From contig DENA01000034.1 of NCBI GenBank assembly GCA_002359465.1, forward strand, positions 20,776-40,912: a stretch of 20,137 bases of DNA, in the 5' to 3' direction. This DNA is from Ruminococcaceae bacterium UBA2656. GTDB lineage: Bacteria > Bacillota > Clostridia > Oscillospirales > Acutalibacteraceae. Shown piece by piece: positions 1-7,044 of the stretch. Positions within the stretch are counted from its first letter, which is position 1, and every line of letters begins with the position of its first letter. Position numbers and translations under genes: made by a program. The notes under the pieces were generated by a model that did no database searches, was not told the origin of the DNA, and was given only the letters and a program-made list of their open reading frames with translations.

Positions 1-1079
1 CCATTCACCGTTACCTTGCCCCGGCAGGGCCTGAAGATTCCCGCCATGATGCTGAGCGCGGTGCTTTTGCCGGTGCCGTTCCCGCCGACAATGCAGGACA
101 GCTCTCCCTGCGGAATATGCAGCGTAAGATCTTTGATGACGTCCGGCTCGTTCCTGTCATAGGAAAACCAGCATTCCTTCAAACAGACGGCATCCTTTTT
201 TTCAGCCTTCGCCTGCGGCTCTTCTATATAGGGAAAACGAATGGTCTGCTCCCGGAACAATTCGTCAAGCCACTGTCTGCCTTCGCGCACGGTCATCGGA
301 CAGGGAAGACCGTTTTTTACCGCGCCGTAAATTTTCATCGGTGCGGGCAGGGCAGCCGCCATGGGATGGCTGCTTTCCGTCAGGGCGGCGCCCGCTTCGC
401 GCGGGGACGCGTCTGAAAAAATCCGGCCGCTGTCAAGTACGATCACCCGGTCCGTCATGGGGAAAACCTCCTGCAAACGCTGCTCGGTCAGAACGACGGC
501 GACGCCCAGATCCTCGTTGATCTTGCGTACTGCGGCAAGAAAATCGGCCGCCGCGATCGGGTCAAGCTGGGATGTCGGTTCGTCCAGCAGCAGCAGTTTC
601 GGCTGCATCGCCATGACGGAAGCCAGATTCAACAGCTGTTTCTGTCCGCCCGAAAGGGAGGAGACGTCTTTTTCAAACCACTCCTCAATTCCGAAGAAGC
701 TGGCCATTTCCGCGGTGCGCAGCCGAATGACCGAATTGTCAAGGCCAAGGCTCTCCAGCCCAAACGCAAGTTCATGCCATACCTTGTCCGTTACAATCTG
801 TGCCTCCGGGGACTGCATTACAAAACCGATGTCTGCCGTCTGGGCGCGCAGATCAAGCTCCCTGAGCGGTTGCCCGCAAAAAAAGATGCTGCCGCCGCTT
901 TTGCCGTGAGGGGTTAAAGCGGGTTTCAGCTGGCGCAGCAGCGTCGTTTTCCCGCAGCCGGACAGCCCGCAGAGCAGAATAAATTCGCCTTCGCCGACCT
1001 TCAGGCTGATATCTCTCAGCGTGGGTTCCGGTTCATCCGGGTAGGTGAAGCTGAACTGTTCCATTTCAATGATTGCCAT
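1..1079 (-). CDS. ECF transporter ATPase with two ABC domains (partial)
   Basis: Cytoplasmic energising subunit of an energy-coupling-factor vitamin importer. About 359 residues are visible from the start at 1079; the 3' end lies outside the window. The first ABC domain shows Walker A GLSGCGKTT (residues 38-46), signature LSGGQKQ, and Walker B LLLLDEPTSQLDP. After a linker a second ABC domain begins, with Walker A GGNGTGKST near 98-72, and is cut by the edge. Two ATPase halves in one chain is the fused EcfA/EcfA' arrangement. The start overlaps the end of the EcfT gene by 14 bp, so translational coupling is likely. It is the fourth gene visible behind the cobalamin riboswitch, so cobalamin or a precursor is the inferred cargo; the ATPase itself does not define the substrate. 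Confidence 0.9.
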   Translation of the reverse strand, partial: MAIIEMEQFSFTYPDEPEPTLRDISLKVGEGEFILLCGLSGCGKTTLLRQLKPALTPHGKSGGSIFFCGQPLRELDLRAQTADIGFVMQSPEAQIVTDKVWHELAFGLESLGLDNSVIRLRTAEMASFFGIEEWFEKDVSSLSGGQKQLLNLASVMAMQPKLLLLDEPTSQLDPIAAADFLAAVRKINEDLGVAVVLTEQRLQEVFPMTDRVIVLDSGRIFSDASPREAGAALTESSHPMAAALPAPMKIYGAVKNGLPCPMTVREGRQWLDELFREQTIRFPYIEEPQAKAEKKDAVCLKECWFSYDRNEPDVIKDLTLHIPQGELSCIVGGNGTGKSTALSIMAGIFRPCRGKVTVN

Positions 1080-1992
1080 GATATTTAACCTCGAATCCGG
1101 CATGAATCAGCAGGGGAAACACACAGAGCAGAAAATATGCCGTGTAAATCAAAGCACTGAATGGCGTTACAGGTCTGACGGAAAGCGACGGAAAGTATCT
1201 GATATTGTTTTCTCCCGACACAGAGCCGTAGATAACGACTACTAATAATACAAATAGTAATATTAGTACTAATTTATCCATTTTGTCAAATCGATAGCGG
1301 CTGAAATTCGTGCGATCGGAAAGGCCGTAGCCGCGCGCCCGCATGGAATCCGCGGTGGTAATTCCGTTTTCCAGCGCCCAGGTTGTCAGCATGGAAAGGA
1401 TTTTTATTCCGTTTTTTGCGCGTGTGATGATATTGCCGGTGTCGGCGCTCCTGCCGATTCCCTTCTGCGCATTGCCGATTACGCGGATCTGCGCTTTAAA
1501 ACGCGGTACAAATCGCAGGACCATGGAAAACATCAGCGACAGGGAGGGCGCCGCGCGCCCGAACAGATAGGTGATTTTATCGGAGGTCATCACGGTGTTG
1601 CTGCAGGAAAACCAGAGAAGCACGCTTGCGAACATGCACGCCGCCGCAATTCCGTACACACAGGCTTCCATGGTAATGGGGTTGTCGTTTACATACAGGA
1701 GGATGGTCGCTCCGGCGTGGTTGAGCAGGGGATTGACAATGGACATTGTCAGGATGAGCGGCAGAAGAAATTTCAGGCTGAAGCGCAGTGCTTTTTTGGA
1801 ATTGAACGCAAAAGAACAAGCGAAGCCGCCCAGAAGCGAAATCGCCAGAAAAACCGGGTGCATAAAGAACATGGAGAACAGGATGACGGACGTAAAATAA
1901 ATAAAAAGGATCGCAGGGTGGAGCCTGCCGAAGTAATTTTCTATCAATATGATCGTTCCAATGCCGTTTATTGGCCGCATACGTACAGCCAT
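1066..1992 (-). CDS. ECF transporter transmembrane component EcfT (CbiQ family)
   Basis: Integral membrane coupling subunit that links an S component to the ATPases. The protein has 308 residues with several hydrophobic segments (about 25-60, 72-92, 108-132, 238-260 and 280-300). The cytoplasmic coupling region carries the family Ala-Arg-Gly motif in SMRARGYG (ARG at 219-221), the contact to the ATPase groove. It overlaps the DUF4430 gene upstream by 25 bp and the ATPase gene downstream by 14 bp, so the three form one tight transcription unit. The start at 1992 is chosen by length; an ATG at 1980 is an alternative, and neither has a clear Shine-Dalgarno site, which fits translational coupling. 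Family assignment is secure; the B12-related cargo is inferred from the riboswitch. Confidence 0.9.
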   Translation of the reverse strand: MAVRMRPINGIGTIILIENYFGRLHPAILFIYFTSVILFSMFFMHPVFLAISLLGGFACSFAFNSKKALRFSLKFLLPLILTMSIVNPLLNHAGATILLYVNDNPITMEACVYGIAAACMFASVLLWFSCSNTVMTSDKITYLFGRAAPSLSLMFSMVLRFVPRFKAQIRVIGNAQKGIGRSADTGNIITRAKNGIKILSMLTTWALENGITTADSMRARGYGLSDRTNFSRYRFDKMDKLVLILLFVLLVVVIYGSVSGENNIRYFPSLSVRPVTPFSALIYTAYFLLCVFPLLIHAGFEVKYHGNH

Positions 1993-2633
1993 TGAATTTT
2001 ATCGCCGCTTTTCAGCTTGAAGCCGCTTGCGGCGACGGGCGGCTGTTTGCCGTTGACCGTGTACATCCAGCCGCTTGCGCTGCCGAAGTCCTTTTCATAG
2101 ATATTTGCAATCCCTTTGACATACTCTGTCTGGTAAACCGGGGAAGTTGCAGATTCCATCTGTATTTTATTTGCTTTTGTCTCCCTTAGAAGCACGCTGA
2201 AAACTGTGTCGCCGCTTTGGATGACCACCGCTTTTTCCCCATAAATCACGCCGTCCTGCGGTACAATGGAGAGCTGATCCGCGGAGAACTTGTCCCTGTT
2301 CTTCAGAATCTCACCGCAGGAGATGAACAGCGTACAGGTTTGTTCCTTTACGGCAGCCGGTGCGGAGGATTTTGCCGCAGCCGGTCCGGAAGAGGCGGGG
2401 GCGGAAGCGTTTGCCTCCGGGGACGCGGAAGAAGCCGGAGGCATCGCAGAGGAACCTGTACTCACCAATGCGGAAACGGCTGAACCGGAAGCCGCGCTGC
2501 CGGGGTCACTCTGTGAAGAAGCTGTCTGGGAAGAGGAGGAGGACGGCGTAACCGCGCTTTGAGGCGGAAGCTCCACTCTGCATCCGGACAGGATGCAGAG
2601 TGCGCACAGGATGATTAATATTTTATATTTCAT
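1968..2633 (-). CDS. DUF4430-domain lipoprotein
   Basis: Predicted membrane-anchored extracellular lipoprotein of 221 residues. The N-terminus has a lysine-containing, hydrophobic signal and a lipobox LSGC with Cys18 as the lipidation site. A Ser/Ala/Pro-rich linker (about 25-100) tethers the C-terminal domain (about 105-221). That domain resembles DUF4430, with the typical SGWMYTVNG and GDKIQWLY segments. DUF4430 resembles the small domain of the vertebrate B12 carriers transcobalamin and intrinsic factor, so a role in capturing cobamide outside the cell and passing it to the ECF complex is a reasonable inference but not shown. Start at 2633 is preferred over the upstream ATG at 2651 because GGGAG lies about 5 nt before it. 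It overlaps the beta-propeller gene by 11 bp. Confidence 0.8.
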   Translation of the reverse strand: MKYKILIILCALCILSGCRVELPPQSAVTPSSSSSQTASSQSDPGSAASGSAVSALVSTGSSAMPPASSASPEANASAPASSGPAAAKSSAPAAVKEQTCTLFISCGEILKNRDKFSADQLSIVPQDGVIYGEKAVVIQSGDTVFSVLLRETKANKIQMESATSPVYQTEYVKGIANIYEKDFGSASGWMYTVNGKQPPVAASGFKLKSGDKIQWLYVCGQ

Positions 2634-4083
2634 GGCCGCTCCCAAAATCATGCCGCTTTAAAAAAGCGAACACTGCCGCCGCGCTCAGCATAACAACGGC
2701 CGCGCCCATGGCGGCGGGCTCTTCGCCGGTCTTGGGAGAGGGCAAGGGCGCTTTTCTGCCGATGGCGTACAAGCTGCCGCTGTCATTAAAATAGAACAGC
2801 GAGCCGTCGCCGGCGGGCACAAGGCTTTGGGAGGAGGACTGCGGAACCGGAGGTGTAAACAGAGTTTCAAAAGAAGGCTTTGTCTGCCCCGCGCGGTCAC
2901 TGATGACATATACGCAGGAGGAATCTTTTGTAAAGGCATAATTCTCATCCAGCGTGCCGTATTTCGCCACATAAATATATACCTGCTGATGGTTGCCGTC
3001 CGCCGCGTACGCGGTGGAAACGAGGGGGGAGGACTGGGAACGGATGGTGCTGATCTGATAAATGGTTTTTAAGCTTTCGGCATCCAGAACGGAGAACGGC
3101 GTTTCCGCGTTGTAGCCGCCGCCCGCAACATAAAGCCGGTTGTTGTAAACAACGGGGCTGGAGGTAATGTCGTTTCCCAGCACGGCGGATTTTACTGCGG
3201 TGCTGCCGTAGATCATGCCGTTTGCATCCGCTTTTACCGAATAGATATAACCGGATTTTACGGAAGCGTACAGCCTGCCCTGCGCAAAGCAAAGGGTGGA
3301 GCTGACCGGCCCTCCCGCAGAAGCAGCGCTGGCAGGGGCGCCGTCCGTCAGACGGTAGGCGGTAATATTACCGGCTGTGTCGGAAACCGCGATGGCCGCG
3401 CCCGTAACGGCGGCGCCGTTCCAGTAATAGCCCGCGGCGCTGTTTTCGTGCAGCCACGCGGTTTTGCCGGACGCGGTATCCATACAGACAAACACGCCGG
3501 AAGTGTAGGCATAAGTCGCCGCGTCCTGCGTATAGGTGCCGAAATAGATGCGGTGATCATAGTAGGTGACAGGGGACGCGATTTGCTGTACGGATTTTCC
3601 ATAGGCAATGACTTCGCTTTGCCAGACGCGGGCCAGACTTTCCGCGTCAAAGGCGGAAATCTGTACGCCGGCGGAAGTCTGCTGCGGCACATAAATTTTT
3701 CCGTCGCCAAAGGCGATCTGGGAAAAATAAGGCGGAACGTTCGGGCACGCGGCGGACGCGGCGGTTTTTCCGGTCGCCGCGTCAAGCTTCAGAAGCTTTC
3801 CGTCCGCCGTGGTCATATAAAGACAGCCGCCCGCGGCAATCGGGGTTCCGCAGGCGTTATTTTCATATTTGGTTCCATTGTATTCGCTGGTAATATTGTG
3901 TTTTACCGTCCAGATCTGTCCGGCTGACGCTGCGTTGACCGGTGTTTTTGCGCCGGTTAGCCCGGATGCCGACGGGGAACCCAGAAACTGGGGCCAGTCC
4001 GCTTCGGCGGCGGACGCGCCGACCGGGGCGGAAAGCACAATGGCAAGCGCGCAAAGCGCCGCCGCTATTTTTTTTACAGTCAT
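2623..4083 (-). CDS. Secreted PQQ-like beta-propeller repeat protein with sortase-like tail
   Basis: 486 residues, first gene behind the cobalamin riboswitch. A signal peptide covers about residues 1-26, cut near GASAAEADWPQF. The rest to about 440 is a run of propeller-blade repeats of the PQQ/BamB type (for example GKLLKLDAATGKT, SGVFVCMDTASGKTAW, SVLDAESLKTIY). The C-terminus has PSPKTGEE, a hydrophobic stretch and a basic end (KRH), which looks like a variant cell-wall sorting signal. The start at 4083 has GGAGGG 7 nt upstream. Propellers of this type often bind proteins or small ligands rather than acting as PQQ enzymes, and no PQQ dehydrogenase active site was recognised. Role inferred from context: a surface partner in B12 capture. 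Fold confidence is high, function low. Confidence 0.8.
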   Translation of the reverse strand: MTVKKIAAALCALAIVLSAPVGASAAEADWPQFLGSPSASGLTGAKTPVNAASAGQIWTVKHNITSEYNGTKYENNACGTPIAAGGCLYMTTADGKLLKLDAATGKTAASAACPNVPPYFSQIAFGDGKIYVPQQTSAGVQISAFDAESLARVWQSEVIAYGKSVQQIASPVTYYDHRIYFGTYTQDAATYAYTSGVFVCMDTASGKTAWLHENSAAGYYWNGAAVTGAAIAVSDTAGNITAYRLTDGAPASAASAGGPVSSTLCFAQGRLYASVKSGYIYSVKADANGMIYGSTAVKSAVLGNDITSSPVVYNNRLYVAGGGYNAETPFSVLDAESLKTIYQISTIRSQSSPLVSTAYAADGNHQQVYIYVAKYGTLDENYAFTKDSSCVYVISDRAGQTKPSFETLFTPPVPQSSSQSLVPAGDGSLFYFNDSGSLYAIGRKAPLPSPKTGEEPAAMGAAVVMLSAAAVFAFLKRHDFGSGHEI

Positions 4084-4116
4084 GTTTAATCCCTCCGACT
4101 AAATTGATGAATCCTG

Positions 4117-4256
4117 TTTACGGCAGGTCTCCTGGCTTGAACTCATCCTCGGCGCGCGGCCTTCCCGGCGAACCAGTGGCCAATGTACGCGCGCTTTGTC
4201 ATTCATACAGTAGCGGGGGCTGCTGCGGAATTGAACCGCATTCCCTTTTCCGTAAA
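4117..4256 (-). promoter_or_regulatory. Cobalamin riboswitch
   Basis: Read on the minus strand this region has the conserved aptamer blocks in order: GGGAATGCGG, GCAGCCCCCGCTACTGT, the GCCACTGG core, GGGAAGGC, GATGA, and the B12 box GCCAGGAGACCTGCC. A closing P1 helix pairs TTTACGG (4256-4250) with CCGTAAA (4123-4117). The first ATG (4083) follows about 33 nt later, with its GGAGGG ribosome site between. I see no terminator hairpin there, so ligand control is probably at translation initiation. Expected behaviour for the class is repression of the downstream genes when cobalamin is plentiful. Confidence 0.95.
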
Positions 4257-4271
4257 TCTGTTTATCTTTTC

Positions 4272-4300
4272 ATTATTATATGAATCGGCTCTGCTGTCAA
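4272..4300 (-). promoter_or_regulatory. Promoter of the cobalamin-riboswitch operon
   Basis: On the minus strand TTGACA (4300-4295) is followed after 17 nt by AATAAT (4277-4272). Transcription would start near 4265, a few nucleotides before the riboswitch P1 helix, which is the expected layout. A TATAAT also occurs but only 14 nt from the -35 box. Confidence 0.6.
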
Positions 4301-4395
4301 GTGGAAATTATAAAGCAGATATGTAAAGATCTTGTACTCTGAATAAATGGATCCTCTTTTTCCTCCTGCAAGGCCGCTGCAGCGGGAAGGACTCC

Positions 4396-4439
4396 AAAAG
4401 AAAAAGCGTGTATCCTGTAAGCTAAAACAGAATACACGC
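4396..4439 (-). terminator. Rho-independent terminator of glnN
   Basis: Minus strand: a 13-bp hairpin, GCGTGTATTCTGT pairing with ACAGGATACACGC (one mismatch), followed by TTTTTCTTTT. It lies about 130 nt after the glnN stop and before the promoter of the next minus-strand operon. Confidence 0.8.
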
Positions 4440-4493
4440 CTTTGTGCATTTGCGACTCTTTTTTTCAATACTCTTATCAAGCTAAAGCAATTC

Positions 4494-4548
4494 CAAAAAT
4501 GCAGTGGAATGGATTTCGTTATCTCCCCCGTCAAGGGCGGGGAGATAA
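4494..4548. repeat. Dispersed palindromic intergenic repeat, copy 1
   Basis: About 55 bp shared, in inverted orientation, with 15816-15871. The common part reads CAAAAATGCAGTGGAAT, two variable bases, then ATTTCGTTATCTCCCC. A hairpin with TTATCTCCCC/GGGGAGATAA arms follows, and the loop differs between copies. This copy sits in the 3' untranslated region of glnN. Known to be noncoding only by inference: no credible reading frame covers it. Confidence 0.75.
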
Positions 4549-4572
4549 TTGCTATAAAGAATGTACCCGCTC

Positions 4573-6666
4573 TTAAACTACGCTGAAAAGCAGGTCGCCA
4601 TAGGTCGGGTACGGCCAATACTTTGCACCGACCAGGCTCTCGATCTCATCGGCGATGACACGGGTTTCTTCCATCTCTTTAAACACCGTGTTGCGGTAGT
4701 ATTTCGCCTGTTCCAGAACATCCTTGAATTCCTTTTCCGGAACGACGGTCTCTTCCAGAACAAGCATTTTCTTGTACAGGTCGGAACTGAGGGTGGAAAG
4801 CCTCTTCAGAAGGGCCTCCTCCAGTTCACAGCTGATGTCCGAGCAAAGCTGCTTTTTATTGATCGCTTCCTTGCTGATATCCTTCATATAAGAGCAGGCC
4901 GCCGGAAGGATGTCTTTTTTGATCATATCCACCATGGTCAGCGCCTCAATATGGATTTGCTTGCAGTAATTTTCAAGCTGAATCTCATAACGGGAATAAA
5001 CTTCCGTTTTGGTTAATACATTGTACTTCTCAAATAAAGCAACGTTGGTGTCGCTGATATAATACGGCAGCGCGTCCGCAGTGGAGCGTAGGTTCAGAAG
5101 GCCGCGCTTTTCAGCTTCTTTCAGCCACTCGTCGGAATAGTTGTTGCCGTTGAAGATAATACGGCTGTGATTTTTAATGGTGCCTTTCACCAGTTCGGTC
5201 AGCTTTGCGTTGAAATCGACGGCTTTTTCAAGCTCATCTGCAAAAGCGCACATGGAGTCGGCGATGATGGTGTTAAGCATGATGTTCGGGCACGCAATGG
5301 AAACGGTGGAGCCGAGCATGCGGAACTCGAATTTGTTGCCGGTGAAAGCAAACGGAGAAGTACGGTTTCTGTCGGTGGAATCCTTCGGGAAGGAAGGAAG
5401 AATGTCGGAGCCGATATTCATGAAGGTTTTATCCTTCTGCTTGTATACAGTGCCGTCTTCAATGGATTTCAGAATACCCATTAGCTCGTCGCCGACAAAC
5501 ATGGAAACGATGGCCGGGGGAGCTTCGTTGGCGCCCAGACGGTGGTCGTTGCCCGCGCTCGCGACGGAGATTCGGAGCAGATCCTGGTGTTCGTCAACCG
5601 CCCTGATAATGGCGGCCAGGAAAAGGAGAAACTGCGCGTTTTCGCGCGGAGAATCACCCGGCTCCAGAAGGTTTACGCCCGTATCGGTGGAGATGCTCCA
5701 GTTGTTGTGCTTGCCGCTTCCGTTGATGCCGGCAAACGGTTTCTCATGGAGAAGACAGGTGAGACCGTGCTTTGTGGCAACCTTCTTCATGATCTCCATG
5801 GTGAGCTGGTTCTGATCGGACGCCACATTGCTTGTGGTAAAGATAGGGGCAAGCTCATGCTGGGAAGGAGCAACTTCATTATGTTTTGTCTTGGCAAAAA
5901 TACCAAGCTTCCAGAGTTCTTCGTCCAGTTCTTTCATGTAAGCGGATACTCTCGGCTTAATCACGCCAAAATAGTGATCCTCAAGCTCCTGACCCTTCGG
6001 GGGCTTCGCGCCGAACAGCGTTCTGCCGGTGAAGATCAGGTCTTTTCTTTTTTCATACATCGCCTTGTCTATGAGGAAGTATTCCTGTTCCGGCCCGACG
6101 GTTGTAATAACGCGGCGGGCTTCCGTGTTGCCGAACAGCCTTAAAATTCTTATTGCCTGCTTGTCAATGGCTTCCATGGAACGCAGCAGGGGGGTTTTTT
6201 TATCGAGCGCTTCGCCGCCGTAGGAGCAAAACGCGGTGGGAATGCAGAGAGAGCCGTCTTTAATGAACGCGTTGCTGGTAGGGTCCCAGGCGGTGTAGCC
6301 CCTCGCTTCAAAAGTCGCTCTCAGTCCGCCGGACGGAAAGCTGGAAGCATCGGGTTCGCCTTTAATCAGTTCCTTGCCTGAAAACTCCATAATGACCTTG
6401 CCGTTTTCCACCGGATAAATAAAGCTGTCGTGCTTTTCCGCGGTGATTCCGGTCATCGGCTGGAACCAATGGGTAAAGTGGGTTGCCCCTTTTTCGACCG
6501 CCCAGTCCTTCATTGTGTTTGCGACTACGTTCGCAACCTGCGGATCCAGCGCCTTTCCCTGTTCCCTGGTCTTTTTCAGAGCCTTATAGGTGTCCTTTGG
6601 CAGTCTTTCTTTCATCACGGTATCATTAAATACCATGCTGCCGAACATTTCAGGGATATTGTTCAT
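4573..6666 (-). CDS. glnN: Glutamine synthetase type III
   Basis: Makes glutamine from glutamate, ammonia and ATP in the cytoplasm. At 697 residues it matches the large GSIII class rather than GlnA (~450). Diagnostic stretches include the N-terminal [15 protein letters not shown], the catalytic-core segments [10 protein letters not shown] and [26 protein letters not shown], and [17 protein letters not shown]. The start at 6666 is supported by GGGAG about 9 nt upstream. It is transcribed away from the glutamate synthase operon, from a shared control region with a consensus promoter, so the two halves of the GS/GOGAT cycle are probably co-regulated by nitrogen status. A terminator at 4396-4439 ends the transcript. 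Identification is secure. Confidence 0.97.
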   Translation of the reverse strand: MNNIPEMFGSMVFNDTVMKERLPKDTYKALKKTREQGKALDPQVANVVANTMKDWAVEKGATHFTHWFQPMTGITAEKHDSFIYPVENGKVIMEFSGKELIKGEPDASSFPSGGLRATFEARGYTAWDPTSNAFIKDGSLCIPTAFCSYGGEALDKKTPLLRSMEAIDKQAIRILRLFGNTEARRVITTVGPEQEYFLIDKAMYEKRKDLIFTGRTLFGAKPPKGQELEDHYFGVIKPRVSAYMKELDEELWKLGIFAKTKHNEVAPSQHELAPIFTTSNVASDQNQLTMEIMKKVATKHGLTCLLHEKPFAGINGSGKHNNWSISTDTGVNLLEPGDSPRENAQFLLFLAAIIRAVDEHQDLLRISVASAGNDHRLGANEAPPAIVSMFVGDELMGILKSIEDGTVYKQKDKTFMNIGSDILPSFPKDSTDRNRTSPFAFTGNKFEFRMLGSTVSIACPNIMLNTIIADSMCAFADELEKAVDFNAKLTELVKGTIKNHSRIIFNGNNYSDEWLKEAEKRGLLNLRSTADALPYYISDTNVALFEKYNVLTKTEVYSRYEIQLENYCKQIHIEALTMVDMIKKDILPAACSYMKDISKEAINKKQLCSDISCELEEALLKRLSTLSSDLYKKMLVLEETVVPEKEFKDVLEQAKYYRNTVFKEMEETRVIADEIESLVGAKYWPYPTYGDLLFSVV

Positions 6667-6758
6667 TAAAAATCACTCCCTACATAAATTACAAAAAAGA
6701 ATATAAAAATAAGGCCCTATAGGGCAAACCCCTACAGCGCCTTTGCTGCTATGCGCTT

Positions 6759-6787
6759 ATTATATGACAGCCTATCGCGAATGTCAA
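6759..6787 (-). promoter_or_regulatory. glnN promoter (consensus)
   Basis: Minus strand TTGACA (6787-6782), exactly 17 nt, TATAAT (6764-6759): a perfect housekeeping promoter. The predicted start near 6752 gives a leader of about 85 nt before glnN. Confidence 0.8.
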
Positions 6788-6801
6788 TAAAAAAATGAAA
6801 A

Positions 6802-6919
6802 TTTGCAAGATTTGATAATATTTCATGCAAAAATGGCTTCATATGGCAAAGTTTTATGGTAAATTACACTACTTTGCAATTTTAATGACATAATTATGCA
6901 AAATCTATTGACATTGCAA
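6802..6919. promoter_or_regulatory. Cluster of TTGCAA-like motifs between glnN and the glutamate synthase operon
   Basis: Six related motifs: TTTGCAA (6802), TGCAAAA (6826), GGCAAAG (6845), CTTTGCAA (6872), TGCAAAA (6897) and TTGCAA (6914, inside the plus-strand promoter spacer). The first five are centred 22, 19, 30 and 22 bp apart, close to whole helical turns. This would suit binding of a regulator on one DNA face. The region is AT-rich, so chance contributes; the binder is unknown. Confidence 0.35.
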
Positions 6920-6936
6920 CATAAACATTATATTAT
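6908..6936 (+). promoter_or_regulatory. Glutamate synthase operon promoter
   Basis: TTGACA (6908-6913), 17 nt, TATTAT (6931-6936). Transcription from about 6943 gives a leader of about 100 nt. The leader contains three small hairpins: GCAGC/GCTGC (6959-6973), GCGAT/ATCGC (6972-6982) and one centred on GCATGAAAATGC (6998-7009). Confidence 0.8.
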
Positions 6937-7044
6937 AAAATTCAAAAATTACTACAATGCAGCGCTAAGCTGCGATAATCGCAATTTTTGCCGTGGAGCA
7001 TGAAAATGCACCGGATTATAAAATTGCAGGGAGGTCAGTTTTTT

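Noticed and set aside
4262..4618. 118-residue minus-strand open frame after glnN
   Set aside because: It overlaps the glnN end, the palindromic repeat, a terminator and the next promoter, has no ribosome site and no recognisable domain.
6673..6960. GlnR/TnrA-type operator or a known glutamine-sensing riboswitch
   Set aside because: No TGTNA-N7-TNACA match and no recognisable glutamine aptamer core were found in the control region.
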